A program made the position numbers and the translations under genes. The notes beneath the pieces were generated by a model. The model searched no databases and was not told the DNA's origin. It saw nothing but the letters and a program-made list of their open reading frames with translations. DNA of 64,000 nucleotides from Pedobacter riviphilus (GTDB lineage: Bacteria; Bacteroidota; Bacteroidia; Sphingobacteriales; Sphingobacteriaceae), in NCBI RefSeq assembly GCF_014692875.1, contig NZ_CP061171.1:2852001-2916000 (forward strand). The letters are read 5' to 3'. Shown piece after piece: positions 56,188-64,000 of this stretch (the first letter of the stretch is position 1; each line of letters starts with the position of its first letter).

Positions 56188-57755
56188 TTCTTAAAGGATT
56201 TTAGTGTTTTCTCTAATTCAGTGATCTTTAAACGTTGGGCATCCAATAAGTCTCCTTGCTTTTCATTTAGTTTGTGCTCCTCAATGATATACAAAGTGAG
56301 TTCTTCAATTTTCTTGAGTAACAATTTATTCATTTCTCCCAGTTCCAATCCATTCTTTTCAGCTTCAATAGCGCTGGGTATTTCTGGCAAGTGTTTGTTC
56401 TTTTTAATATAACTTTCTAACTCCTCCAACGGTCCAACCTTATAATCCTCTTCAAAAACATAATCAGGCATACCCAGCGCATCAACACGGATTTCCCGTG
56501 CTCTGATTTTACCATTAACGGTAAGTTTTTCGCTTGGTGCAGTTGTACCAATGCCAACATTGCCTTTGTGGTATACATTACCCATTGCATCAAAAGAATG
56601 ATACAAATTTCCACTGTAGTTTCCACAACCATAGCCCGCACAAGAGTTTCCATAGATTCTAAAAGATTCCGTTTCATCATCATTAAGCTGAAGCTCTAAC
56701 CAATTGGTATTCGATGCACCTTGAACTTTCCTTAACCGGTAAGGATCGGAGTCATCTCCACCATCTGCATTTCTAAAGGCAATCTCAGGCGTGCTAATAA
56801 TTCCTCTTACATCCAAAGCTGTTGAGGGTGATGATGTACCAATTCCAATATTTCCATTTCCATTCATAGTCATGAGTTCATTTTCCGCACCCTGATTATT
56901 ATGGTTATAAAAAGTAAATCCGCCATTAGATCCACCTCCTCCCTGATTGGAAATAAAACTTGCCTCACCCCTACCACCCGACCGGTTAAAACCGATTAAC
57001 ATTTTTCCTGTTCCGTTCAGATAGCCAAGGTTTCCGATAGCTGAATTCGGATCGATGTTACCACCAAATACGGCAGCTCCCGAAACCTCTAAGGCCGCTG
57101 CTGGATCCTGCGTTCCTATCCCAAGCCTGCTAGAAGAAAAAAAGCTTGGAGTATTAATAGAGTTAGACAACTGGATTACAGGTGTCCCTCCAGAATTTGC
57201 ATTATTAATCCTAATTCCATTGCTGAAACGATGGGTTGCCCAACCGTCATTCATGTCAACCATATCACCATCATCACCCAATTTAATTCCTCCTCCTGTT
57301 GCATTATTAGCAGAAACATAAAGAGAACCAAACGATCTGATGTCGCCTGCCACATCAAGTTTAAAAGCCGGATTCTGATTGGCTATCCCGATATTACCTG
57401 TTGGCAGCATAAAAAGCCCCTCAGTTGTTGCATTGCTATCGCCAGGCTGCAAACCGAAGGTACTCGAGTTGTTTAGCAGACCTAAACCATAAACCATGTA
57501 GCTGTTTCGGATTAGCGATATATGAAATAAATTCCCTTGCTGAGCAGGGCGCACAACCTGCAAAAAACCATACCTGGATGGGTCGTAAGCATCTCCAACA
57601 TCAAGCGAAGAATTAATCCTGACCCCGTTAGTGGTTGTATTGCCCCGATCGGTTACACTTTGTAAGGTTTCTTGCGCATTCAATTGCAAAAAACCACCAA
57701 AAACGGCTAAAACGATGCATGTTAATCTCAATTTGTAATTTGATTCGCGTTTCAT
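56184..57755 (-). CDS. Tail-fibre-like surface protein, first gene of the second fibre operon
   Basis: This 523-residue protein has a signal peptide ending GGFLQLNAQ, repeated GIGT turns, a DDGDMVDMNDGWATHRFSNG module shared with 54026-55627, a distinctive CAGYGCGNYSGNLYHSFDAMG segment with two cysteines, and the common C-terminal module. It is divergent from the LytTR regulator across 309 bp, which probably carries both promoters and makes regulation by that protein plausible. Confidence 0.83.
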   Translation of the reverse strand: MKRESNYKLRLTCIVLAVFGGFLQLNAQETLQSVTDRGNTTTNGVRINSSLDVGDAYDPSRYGFLQVVRPAQQGNLFHISLIRNSYMVYGLGLLNNSSTFGLQPGDSNATTEGLFMLPTGNIGIANQNPAFKLDVAGDIRSFGSLYVSANNATGGGIKLGDDGDMVDMNDGWATHRFSNGIRINNANSGGTPVIQLSNSINTPSFFSSSRLGIGTQDPAAALEVSGAAVFGGNIDPNSAIGNLGYLNGTGKMLIGFNRSGGRGEASFISNQGGGGSNGGFTFYNHNNQGAENELMTMNGNGNIGIGTSSPSTALDVRGIISTPEIAFRNADGGDDSDPYRLRKVQGASNTNWLELQLNDDETESFRIYGNSCAGYGCGNYSGNLYHSFDAMGNVYHKGNVGIGTTAPSEKLTVNGKIRAREIRVDALGMPDYVFEEDYKVGPLEELESYIKKNKHLPEIPSAIEAEKNGLELGEMNKLLLKKIEELTLYIIEEHKLNEKQGDLLDAQRLKITELEKTLKSFKK

Positions 57756-58011
57756 TCTTTAATATTTTATCTGTGCTACTAATTAATAATTAATCCTACT
57801 TATTTGATATATCATGTACACTAAATGAACACGTTATTTCCAACAACCGGTAATCAATCGGTAAGCATTTAGTTTGTTTGTGAAGCTTGAGAACTCCAGA
57901 TCGAAGATGAACGAAAAAAAAGAAATTTTATACTGCTAACCCCTGCTATTACACGTAAGTGGCATTATGACACCATGAATAGGACAAAATGTAGGATGAA
58001 ACTGTCATTTT
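57756..58011. promoter_or_regulatory. Divergent upstream region of the fibre operon and the LytTR gene
   Basis: From 57870 it contains TTTAGTTTGTTTGTGAAG, TTGAGAACTCCAGATCGAAG and TTACACGTAAGTGGCATTATG, all repeated with changes at 55757-55870; the first part also occurs at 49839. The stretch ACACGTAAGTG is a partial palindrome. It may be a binding site common to three operons. Confidence 0.45.
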
Positions 58012-58043
58012 TTTGTTATTCAGGTTTACAGATTATATATTTG
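58012..58043 (+). promoter_or_regulatory. Promoter of the LytTR regulator
   Basis: TTTG (58012-58015), 20 nt, then TATATTTG (58036-58043) is a full match to the Bacteroidota promoter consensus. The -7 box ends 21 bp before ATG 58065, so the leader is short. Confidence 0.75.
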
Positions 58044-58064
58044 ATCTACAATAGCTCTCCTTAT

Positions 58065-58805
58065 ATGAAATTTAACTGTATTGCAGTGGATGATGATCCC
58101 GCAAACTTAGAACTACTATGTGATTACCTCACCACACTTGATAATTACGAACTCATAGAAAGCTTTACCGACCCTATAAAAGCGATGAACCATATTGTTG
58201 CTGGAGATAATGTTGATATTGTTTTTATGGACATTGAAATGCCAGGTCTTTCTGGAATAGATTTAGCTAAGATTATCCGGAGTAAAACAAGAAACCTGAT
58301 TTTTACAACAGCCCATTCTAAATACGCACTAGATGCATTTGAAATCGAAGCTGATGCTTTTCTCCTCAAACCTTTCTCTCTAGGCCATTTTGCCACAGTA
58401 TTGCATAAATTACAAAGCAGACGTATTCTCCCTATCCAAGAGAAGAAAAAAATTGATGATCAGTATTTCTTTATTAAAAGTAAAAATGATAAATCGAAAT
58501 TGGTGAAAATCAGGTTTGATGAAATTATAGCAATAGAAAGTATTCAGAATTACATTTCAATATATACCACTCAAAAAACTGTTGTGGCACACATTACCCT
58601 TATAAAAATTAAAGAGATACTTAAGAATAATAACTCATTTATTCAGATACATAGATCATTTATTATCTCAAGAAACTATCTAGAGGAAATAGAAAACAAC
58701 CTGGTAAGAATGAAAAACGATCTATTGCTAACTATTGGAGAGAATTACCGAGATGAACTTATCGGTTTTGTAAAAACAAAAACAATTAGGACTGGCCGGA
58801 ATTAG
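58065..58805 (+). CDS. LytTR-family response regulator
   Basis: This 246-residue protein starts at ATG 58065; the longer frame would begin upstream of the promoter. The receiver domain (1-120) has the acidic pocket VDDD, phosphorylatable Asp in IVFMDIEMPG, Thr in FTTAHS and Lys in LLKPFS. The LytTR DNA-binding domain (about 140-240) has IIAIESIQNYISIYT and FIQIHRSFIISRNYLEEIE. No partner histidine kinase lies in the window, so its sensor is elsewhere. Divergence from the fibre operon suggests that operon as a target. Confidence 0.92.
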   Translation: MKFNCIAVDDDPANLELLCDYLTTLDNYELIESFTDPIKAMNHIVAGDNVDIVFMDIEMPGLSGIDLAKIIRSKTRNLIFTTAHSKYALDAFEIEADAFLLKPFSLGHFATVLHKLQSRRILPIQEKKKIDDQYFFIKSKNDKSKLVKIRFDEIIAIESIQNYISIYTTQKTVVAHITLIKIKEILKNNNSFIQIHRSFIISRNYLEEIENNLVRMKNDLLLTIGENYRDELIGFVKTKTIRTGRN

Positions 58806-59060
58806 TAGATTAGGAAAATACGTTAACTTTTAAGGGAAAATTGCTACTATAATTTCCCCTTTAACTCAATATTTGCTTCAAAATGCCTTATCGATGTTTA
58901 AAAGGATGTTCGATAAACTTCTGATTAGCCTGTAGACGTTTTCTTTTTTTATCACGTGAACGAAGGTGTTTCTTTAGGTTATCAATTTTCAAAATTGTTG
59001 ATAAAACGCCTGTTAATCTGTCCTTAAATCCATTTCGAATAGGTTAATTTTGTAATTGAT
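58806..59060. promoter_or_regulatory. Spacer before the Pif1-like helicase, with a -7-like box
   Basis: TAATTTTG (59045-59052) matches TAnnTTTG but lies only 8 bp before the ATG, and no TTTG stands at the correct distance, so the promoter call is weak. Nothing else was seen in the 255 bp. Confidence 0.3.
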
Positions 59061-61154
59061 ATGAATACGCCCGACCCGGACAACCAACTTCTTTTAGATT
59101 TTTTAGCCACCACCAACCAACCTGTTTTTTTAACCGGTAAAGCTGGAACGGGTAAAACTACCCTCCTACGCAAAATTAGGGATACCACAAAAAAGAATTT
59201 CGCCATTGTTGCACCTACAGCTGTTGCGGCAATAAATGCTGGTGGCGTAACACTTCACTCCTTTTTTCAAATTCCTTTCGGCCCTTTGGTTCCGGTTGTT
59301 GATGAAAATGCTGAAACGAATTTTAAATACTCTGCTGAAAAAACAAGGTTATTACGCTGCCTTGATTTATTGATCATTGATGAGATTAGTATGGTTAGGG
59401 TTGATCTGATTGATTTTATCGACCGTACTTTAAAACGTGTTAAGGGTGCTAACCGTCCATTTGGCGGCGTTCAGGTATTAATGATCGGCGATCTTTACCA
59501 GCTCTCTCCTATTTTTCATGATGCCTGGCATATCCTGGGCAATTACTATTCCAGTCCCTATTTTTTCGATAGCTTGGTTTTCAGGTCTACGCCAATGCTT
59601 ACGTTTACCTTAGATAAAGTTTACCGTCAATCAGACCCCATATTTCTTGATATTTTGAACGGAATGCGAGAAAATAGTCTCAGTGCTGACCTTCTTGCCA
59701 AACTGAATGAACGTTACGACCCATCTTTAGATCAGGAATGGAAAGATGATTACATTACTTTAACTACACACAACCAATTGGTTAACGAAATTAACCAGGG
59801 TTGTTTAGATAAATTACCCGGAGAAATTTTCGAATTCAATGCGGCCGTAAGTGGCGATTTCCCTAAAGATGCCTATCCTACCGATGAAAAACTCCAGTTA
59901 AAGCTGGGTGCACAGGTTATCTTTATCAAAAATGATTCATCGGGGAAAAAGCAGTTTTACAATGGGAAAGCGGCAAAAATTACAGCAATTAGCGAAGATT
60001 CGATAAAAGTAACTTTCACGAACAGTAGCAGGGAAATCGAAGTAGAAAAAGAAATCTGGCAAAATGTTAAATATAGCCTGAGCGATGAAGAAAATAAAAT
60101 TGACGAAACCAGCACCGGATCATTCGCTCAATACCCGTTTAAACTGGCTTGGGCCATTACTGTACACAAAAGCCAGGGATTAACTTTCGATCAGGCGATA
60201 GTTGATGTGAGCACTGCATTTACCCACGGACAGGCTTACGTAGCACTGAGCCGTTGCAGAAGCTTGGAAGGACTTATCCTAAAATCGCCTGTAGTTTCCG
60301 AAAATATCATTACCGATGCCAAAGTAATCAGTTTTACAAAAGCCGCTCACCAAAATAAACCTACGGCCGATCTGCTGGCCCGTTATACGCAGCAATATGC
60401 CTGGGGGCTGATTCATGAGCTGCTGGATTTCTCACTGGTTGCCAAAGATTGGGAAAAACTCGGGCGCTCCAAACTAATCGACAAAGACGAGAAGAATGCC
60501 TTTTTATCTATTTACGAACAAGGAAACCAGATTCTTCAGCACGAGATCTTTAAAGTAGCCAGGAATTTTATTGCAAAGGAATTTTCGAAAATAAACACCG
60601 ATGAAAATCCGGCAAATGAAACTGCTTTTATGGAACGTTTGCAGAAAGCGTCTGATTATTTCGTTCCAAAGCTGGAACAACTCATTACCTTAATGGCAAG
60701 AATTGTGGCCATCAACTTTTATAATGATACACACTCGGATAAATTGCTTACGGTATTAAATGATTGTAAAGATGCCCTTGAGATCAAGCTGGCTTTATTT
60801 AAAATTTCGTGGACCCCATTTTCAATCAAAGATTATATCAGTACTCTGCACGCAGCAGGCAATAAACAGCCAGAGAAAAAATCGGTTAAACCAAGCATTA
60901 AGCCCAAAGAGATTTCCAATCCGCAGGTTTATAAAAACCTGGTCGAATGGCGCAAAACAATCGCGCAGCAGCGTGGCACCCCCGATTATGCCATACTTTC
61001 TGACCTAGCATTACTTTCTATTGCCGAAAAAATGCCCAGAACTACCGACCAGCTGGCGGCCCTTAAAAGCGTAGGCATTGGCAATGCAAAAGAACTCGGC
61101 CAACAGATTACCCGCATTGTAAACGCCCATTTAGGCACCAGCGAGTTATTTTAA
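59061..61154 (+). CDS. Pif1/RecD-like DNA helicase with C-terminal HRDC-like domain
   Basis: This 697-residue superfamily 1B helicase has Walker A GKAGTGKTT (residues 26-34), Walker B LLIIDEISM (103-111) and GDLYQLSP (motif III). The C-terminal RecA-like fold contains WAITVHKSQGLTFDQ and YVALSRCRSLEGL. After that comes a linker with a basic stretch and an HRDC-like end (LVEWRKTIAQQRGTPDYAI, LSIAEKMPRTTDQL). It unwinds DNA 5' to 3' during replication or repair. Family members of this length with this tail are common in Bacteroidota chromosomes, so it is probably core genome. Confidence 0.92.
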   Translation: MNTPDPDNQLLLDFLATTNQPVFLTGKAGTGKTTLLRKIRDTTKKNFAIVAPTAVAAINAGGVTLHSFFQIPFGPLVPVVDENAETNFKYSAEKTRLLRCLDLLIIDEISMVRVDLIDFIDRTLKRVKGANRPFGGVQVLMIGDLYQLSPIFHDAWHILGNYYSSPYFFDSLVFRSTPMLTFTLDKVYRQSDPIFLDILNGMRENSLSADLLAKLNERYDPSLDQEWKDDYITLTTHNQLVNEINQGCLDKLPGEIFEFNAAVSGDFPKDAYPTDEKLQLKLGAQVIFIKNDSSGKKQFYNGKAAKITAISEDSIKVTFTNSSREIEVEKEIWQNVKYSLSDEENKIDETSTGSFAQYPFKLAWAITVHKSQGLTFDQAIVDVSTAFTHGQAYVALSRCRSLEGLILKSPVVSENIITDAKVISFTKAAHQNKPTADLLARYTQQYAWGLIHELLDFSLVAKDWEKLGRSKLIDKDEKNAFLSIYEQGNQILQHEIFKVARNFIAKEFSKINTDENPANETAFMERLQKASDYFVPKLEQLITLMARIVAINFYNDTHSDKLLTVLNDCKDALEIKLALFKISWTPFSIKDYISTLHAAGNKQPEKKSVKPSIKPKEISNPQVYKNLVEWRKTIAQQRGTPDYAILSDLALLSIAEKMPRTTDQLAALKSVGIGNAKELGQQITRIVNAHLGTSELF

Positions 61155-61229
61155 AAAAATTTAGTTCTTCACGCTTTTTTTAATACTTTCGCAACCCCAT
61201 TTTAGCCGCCAGCCACAGCATATCAAACC

Positions 61230-62498
61230 ATGAGTAAGTTTTTATACGGAATCGATTTTGGAACAACCAATTCGGCACTTTCCATTTATGATGAAGAAAA
61301 GAAAGAAATTGTAGATACGATTTCTATCCCTTCATTGATTTATTTTACAGAAGTAAAAAGTCTTGTTGATGGCGAAAGCCATATTGTTGGCGAAAAAGCA
61401 ATAGATGCCTACCTGAGCGATGGCATGAAAGGCCGTTTTATCAAATCCATCAAACAAATCCTCTCGAGAACTACTTTTACCGAAACCCGTATCCACAATA
61501 AAAGATATACAGCATCCGATCTGGTAACGTTAATTCTTAAAGATTTGAAAGCGAAAGCTGATCAGATTATTGGTGAAGATTGCCAAAAAGCCATTATAGG
61601 CCGACCGGTTTTCTTTGATGACGACAATACGATGAAAGATACCCTGGCACAAACCAGGTTAAAAAAGGCAGCAGAAAGTGCCGGTTTTACCAATGTCCGT
61701 TTTCAATTTGAACCTATCGGTGCAGCCTTTGCCTACGAAAAAACCATCAGTAAGAAAGAACGCGTTTTAGTAGCCGATTTAGGTGGAGGTACAACAGATT
61801 TTACCTACCTGATTCTCGATCCGGATAAAGTTGGCAGCAAAGACCGTAAAAACGACATGATTGCATCTGGCGGTATCTACATTGGAGGCGATAGTCTTGA
61901 TTCTGCATTTATGTGGGATAAAGGCACACCATATTTCGGAAAAAACACCCTATATGAGGCTACACCTGGCAAAGTTTTAAATGTACCTAAATCGCTTTTT
62001 GCAAATATTTGCACCTGGGATAAAATGAACTTTTTTAACGGTTTAAAAATTCAGAAAGAGATGGAGGAATATTATTATTACTCAGGAAACGATCCGAAAT
62101 TTAAAAATCTGATCACCTTGATCGAAAACAACCTGGGTTATTCCCTGTTCAGATCGATAGAGAAAACTAAGATTGAACTTTCTGACCAACTTCATTCTAC
62201 CTTCGCCTACAGCAATATGGAAATCGAGATTAATGAGAATATTTCGCTCGGGCAGTATAATTCCATCATCGAAAAAGACATTGATAAAATCGATACTTAC
62301 CTGGATCAGTTTATGGAAACATACAAAATCAACCCTGTTGACATTGATTGTTTGTTTTTAACCGGAGGAACATCGATGGTTTCGGCCGTACAAAATCTGT
62401 TTAAAACCAAATTTCCTCACATTCCATTAAACTCTGGCGATAATTTTAAAAGTGTAGCCAAAGGACTAGCCTATAGCGGTTATCTGTTTGAGGATTAA
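61230..62498 (+). CDS. Hsp70-family ATPase, YegD-like (no substrate-binding domain)
   Basis: This 422-residue protein has the actin-like ATPase fold only. It shows phosphate-1 YGIDFGTTNSAL (6-17), phosphate-2 VADLGGGTTDFTYL (about 180-193) and the adenosine motif FLTGGTSMVSA (near 376). DnaK is about 640 residues, so the peptide-binding half and lid are missing, as in YegD. The role of this family is not well known. It follows the helicase by 75 bp, with a one-mismatch -7 box (TACTTTCG) between. Confidence 0.88.
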   Translation: MSKFLYGIDFGTTNSALSIYDEEKKEIVDTISIPSLIYFTEVKSLVDGESHIVGEKAIDAYLSDGMKGRFIKSIKQILSRTTFTETRIHNKRYTASDLVTLILKDLKAKADQIIGEDCQKAIIGRPVFFDDDNTMKDTLAQTRLKKAAESAGFTNVRFQFEPIGAAFAYEKTISKKERVLVADLGGGTTDFTYLILDPDKVGSKDRKNDMIASGGIYIGGDSLDSAFMWDKGTPYFGKNTLYEATPGKVLNVPKSLFANICTWDKMNFFNGLKIQKEMEEYYYYSGNDPKFKNLITLIENNLGYSLFRSIEKTKIELSDQLHSTFAYSNMEIEINENISLGQYNSIIEKDIDKIDTYLDQFMETYKINPVDIDCLFLTGGTSMVSAVQNLFKTKFPHIPLNSGDNFKSVAKGLAYSGYLFED

Positions 62499-63197
62499 TT
62501 ATACAACCTGTCATTCTGAACGAAGAATCCTAGGACGCTGCAAGAAGAAATGCTGATTTGGATTTGGAGCGCAAGGGTTTGCAAGATGCAGAAACCCTTG
62601 TTCCTAAACCAGATTGAGCGGAATAGCCCGCAGCGCAGCGAGGACTATAAGCGAAAGCGAGACTGAAGCTGCCAAGAACCACCGGATGCTCATTTCCTGA
62701 CTCTATTTCGATCGGTGAGACACCTACCGATAGGATAAGGCTTTATGGTACTTGGAGACAGAAACCATAGCGATGGGGATAAATAGATTTATTATTTGGA
62801 GCGCAATGCCTGTACAAAACACTCCCTTTTTTCCCGTTTTTCGCTTTTACGCTTCGCTTCCTCGTACCTCGTTGCTGCAGGGTAACGCTGCAACCGGGGC
62901 TAGGTGGCTAATTCATTATTTCATTTTTAGGGTTTGTAAGGTGCAGAAACCCTTGTTCCTAAACCAGATTGAACGGAATAGCCCGCAGCGCAGCGAGGAC
63001 TATAAGTGAAAGCGGGACTGAAGCTGCCAAGAACCACCGGATGCTCATTTCCTCATTTTAAAACACTAATATTTCGGTCAGCGACGACAGAGGACAAGGG
63101 AAACATTTCCTAATGCCTATTGTATTAGATATTACCAGTTGACATGTTCTACCCGCACAAAACTCATTTTCTTTACGTTACTTCACCACCTCATCAT
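62499..63197. repeat. Intergenic region with two copies of a 125-bp repeat
   Basis: Copy 1 is 62575-62698 and copy 2 is 62929-63053, direct, with about 92% visual identity. Each starts with a hairpin (AGGGTTT, 8-9 nt, AGAAACCCTT) and runs through GAATAGCCCGCAGCGCAGCG to CACCGGATGCTCATTTCCT. GC content is higher than in the surroundings. A frame of 85 codons (62752-63009) spans copy 2 but looks spurious. Confidence 0.75.
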
Positions 63198-64000
63198 CTA
63201 TTTTTCAATTTCCGACCATTCAAAGAGCGGATTTTCTGATGGCGTTTTAGCCTGTTTCATTAAAGCATAGAGTACTTTAACTGTTTCAGGATTTTTTGCC
63301 GCAATATTATTCTTTTCGCTGATATCAGCTTTTAAATTATACAGTTCTAACTTTTCGGCAGTACCTTTTTCTTTAAAACGGATCAATTTCCAATCGCCTT
63401 TGGTTAAAGCTTCTTTCAAACCGCTTTCATTAAACTGCCAGTAGAAATATTCATGTTCTTTAACTGCTTTTTTGCCACTTAATAATGGAGAGAACGATAA
63501 GCCATCTATATTTTTGGGTGATGTTGTACCCGTAAGATCATCGATCGTTGGCAGTACATCCCAAAATGCCCATGGCGTAGGATTAACCTGCCCCGCCGCA
63601 ATTTTGCCAGGCGCTCTTACAATCAGTGGTATGCGGATCCCTCCTTCGTACAAATCTCTTTTTACGCCCCTAAATTCGCCACTACTGTTAAAAAATACCG
63701 GATCAGCACCACCTTCTTTATGCGGGCCATTATCACTGGTAAAGAAAATGTAGGTATCGTTATCCAAACCTAATTTTTTGATCAACGCTACAATAGTACC
63801 TACATCGGCATCAAGCTTATTTACCATTGCCGCAAAAGTAGCATGTGGCTGCGCCTGACTGTTGTAGTTTCCTTTTTTCTCAAAAGGAGTTTCGGGCGGA
63901 AATTTACTCGAACCATCTGCATTCTGGAACCTCTTCAATAGTGTTGCAGGTACTTTTAACTCCGCATGTGGAACTGTTAACGGCAGGTATAAAAAGAAAG
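63198..64000 (-). CDS. Sulfatase (arylsulfatase A-like), C-terminal part, 5' end outside window
   Basis: About 267 residues are visible. They start FFLYLPLTVPHAEL, continue with DADVGTIVALIKKLGLDNDTYIFFTSDNG, whose DNG is part of the metal site, and GGIRIPLIVRAPGKI, and end with the typical C-terminal subdomain (EYFYWQFNESG, DWKLIRFKEKG, ELYNLKADISEKNNIA). The catalytic Cys/Ser motif that becomes formylglycine lies upstream of the window. Such enzymes cleave sulfate esters from glycans; the substrate cannot be told. Confidence 0.9.
   Translation of the reverse strand, partial: FFLYLPLTVPHAELKVPATLLKRFQNADGSSKFPPETPFEKKGNYNSQAQPHATFAAMVNKLDADVGTIVALIKKLGLDNDTYIFFTSDNGPHKEGGADPVFFNSSGEFRGVKRDLYEGGIRIPLIVRAPGKIAAGQVNPTPWAFWDVLPTIDDLTGTTSPKNIDGLSFSPLLSGKKAVKEHEYFYWQFNESGLKEALTKGDWKLIRFKEKGTAEKLELYNLKADISEKNNIAAKNPETVKVLYALMKQAKTPSENPLFEWSEIEK

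Noticed and set aside
15861..57755. Diversity-generating retroelement acting on the fibre genes
   Set aside because: No reverse transcriptase or template repeat is present; the variation seen is by whole modules.
62752..63009. An 85-codon plus-strand frame between the Hsp70-like gene and the sulfatase
   Set aside because: It runs into one copy of the intergenic 125-bp repeat, has no recognisable domain and looks like chance translation of repeat sequence.

Overview
The window looks like a chromosome segment of a Bacteroidota bacterium, most likely Pedobacter or another Sphingobacteriaceae. The evidence is an AT-rich composition, promoters of the Bacteroidota type (TTTG, about 20 bp, TAnnTTTG), PorP/SprF and type IX sorting-domain proteins, a TonB receptor with a carboxypeptidase-regulatory-like N-terminus, and giant RHS proteins. 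No other source was consulted, so the genus is an inference.

Layout. 1-560: end of a Cys-rich protein, a 3' tRNA fragment with its terminator, and a decayed radC. 558-6814: a TetR-controlled RND efflux operon (tetR, outer-membrane factor, adaptor lipoprotein, pump) with two visible promoter/operator sites. 7261-12643: a siderophore-type TonB receptor, an HxlR regulator and a divergent redox operon (SDR, NADP-dinucleotide-binding protein, SDR), closed by a second copy of the terminator found at 256-295. 12787-15822: a PKD/type B sorting-domain protein facing a PorP/SprF protein.

15861-22972 and 50060-57755: two operons of tail-fibre-like surface proteins, ten genes plus one fragment. They share one C-terminal module and shuffle N-terminal modules such as pyocin-knob-like domains and GIGT repeats. 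A LytTR response regulator (58065-58805) is divergent from the second operon, and a decayed copy of its 5' end lies inside that operon.

24246-49755: an RHS locus between the two fibre operons. A tight operon encodes a predicted outer-membrane barrel protein, a TANFOR-like protein, a lipoprotein, a 2196-residue SpvB-like protein and a membrane-anchored protein. It is followed by a 2607-residue RHS protein and its probable C-terminal toxin and immunity gene. Downstream lie two displaced toxin/immunity pairs and one orphan immunity-like gene, separated by REP-like repeats, terminator hairpins, a RAYT (REP-associated transposase) element and two 280-bp internal-deletion derivatives of it.

59061-64000: a Pif1-like helicase, a YegD-like Hsp70 ATPase, a pair of 125-bp intergenic repeats and the C-terminal part of a sulfatase.

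Six otherwise intact genes each lack exactly one base, nearly always in a homopolymer run (near 642, 17803, 20542, 22302, 30271 and 47163). This looks more like a systematic sequence error than biology. Several genes are therefore described at their restored extent.
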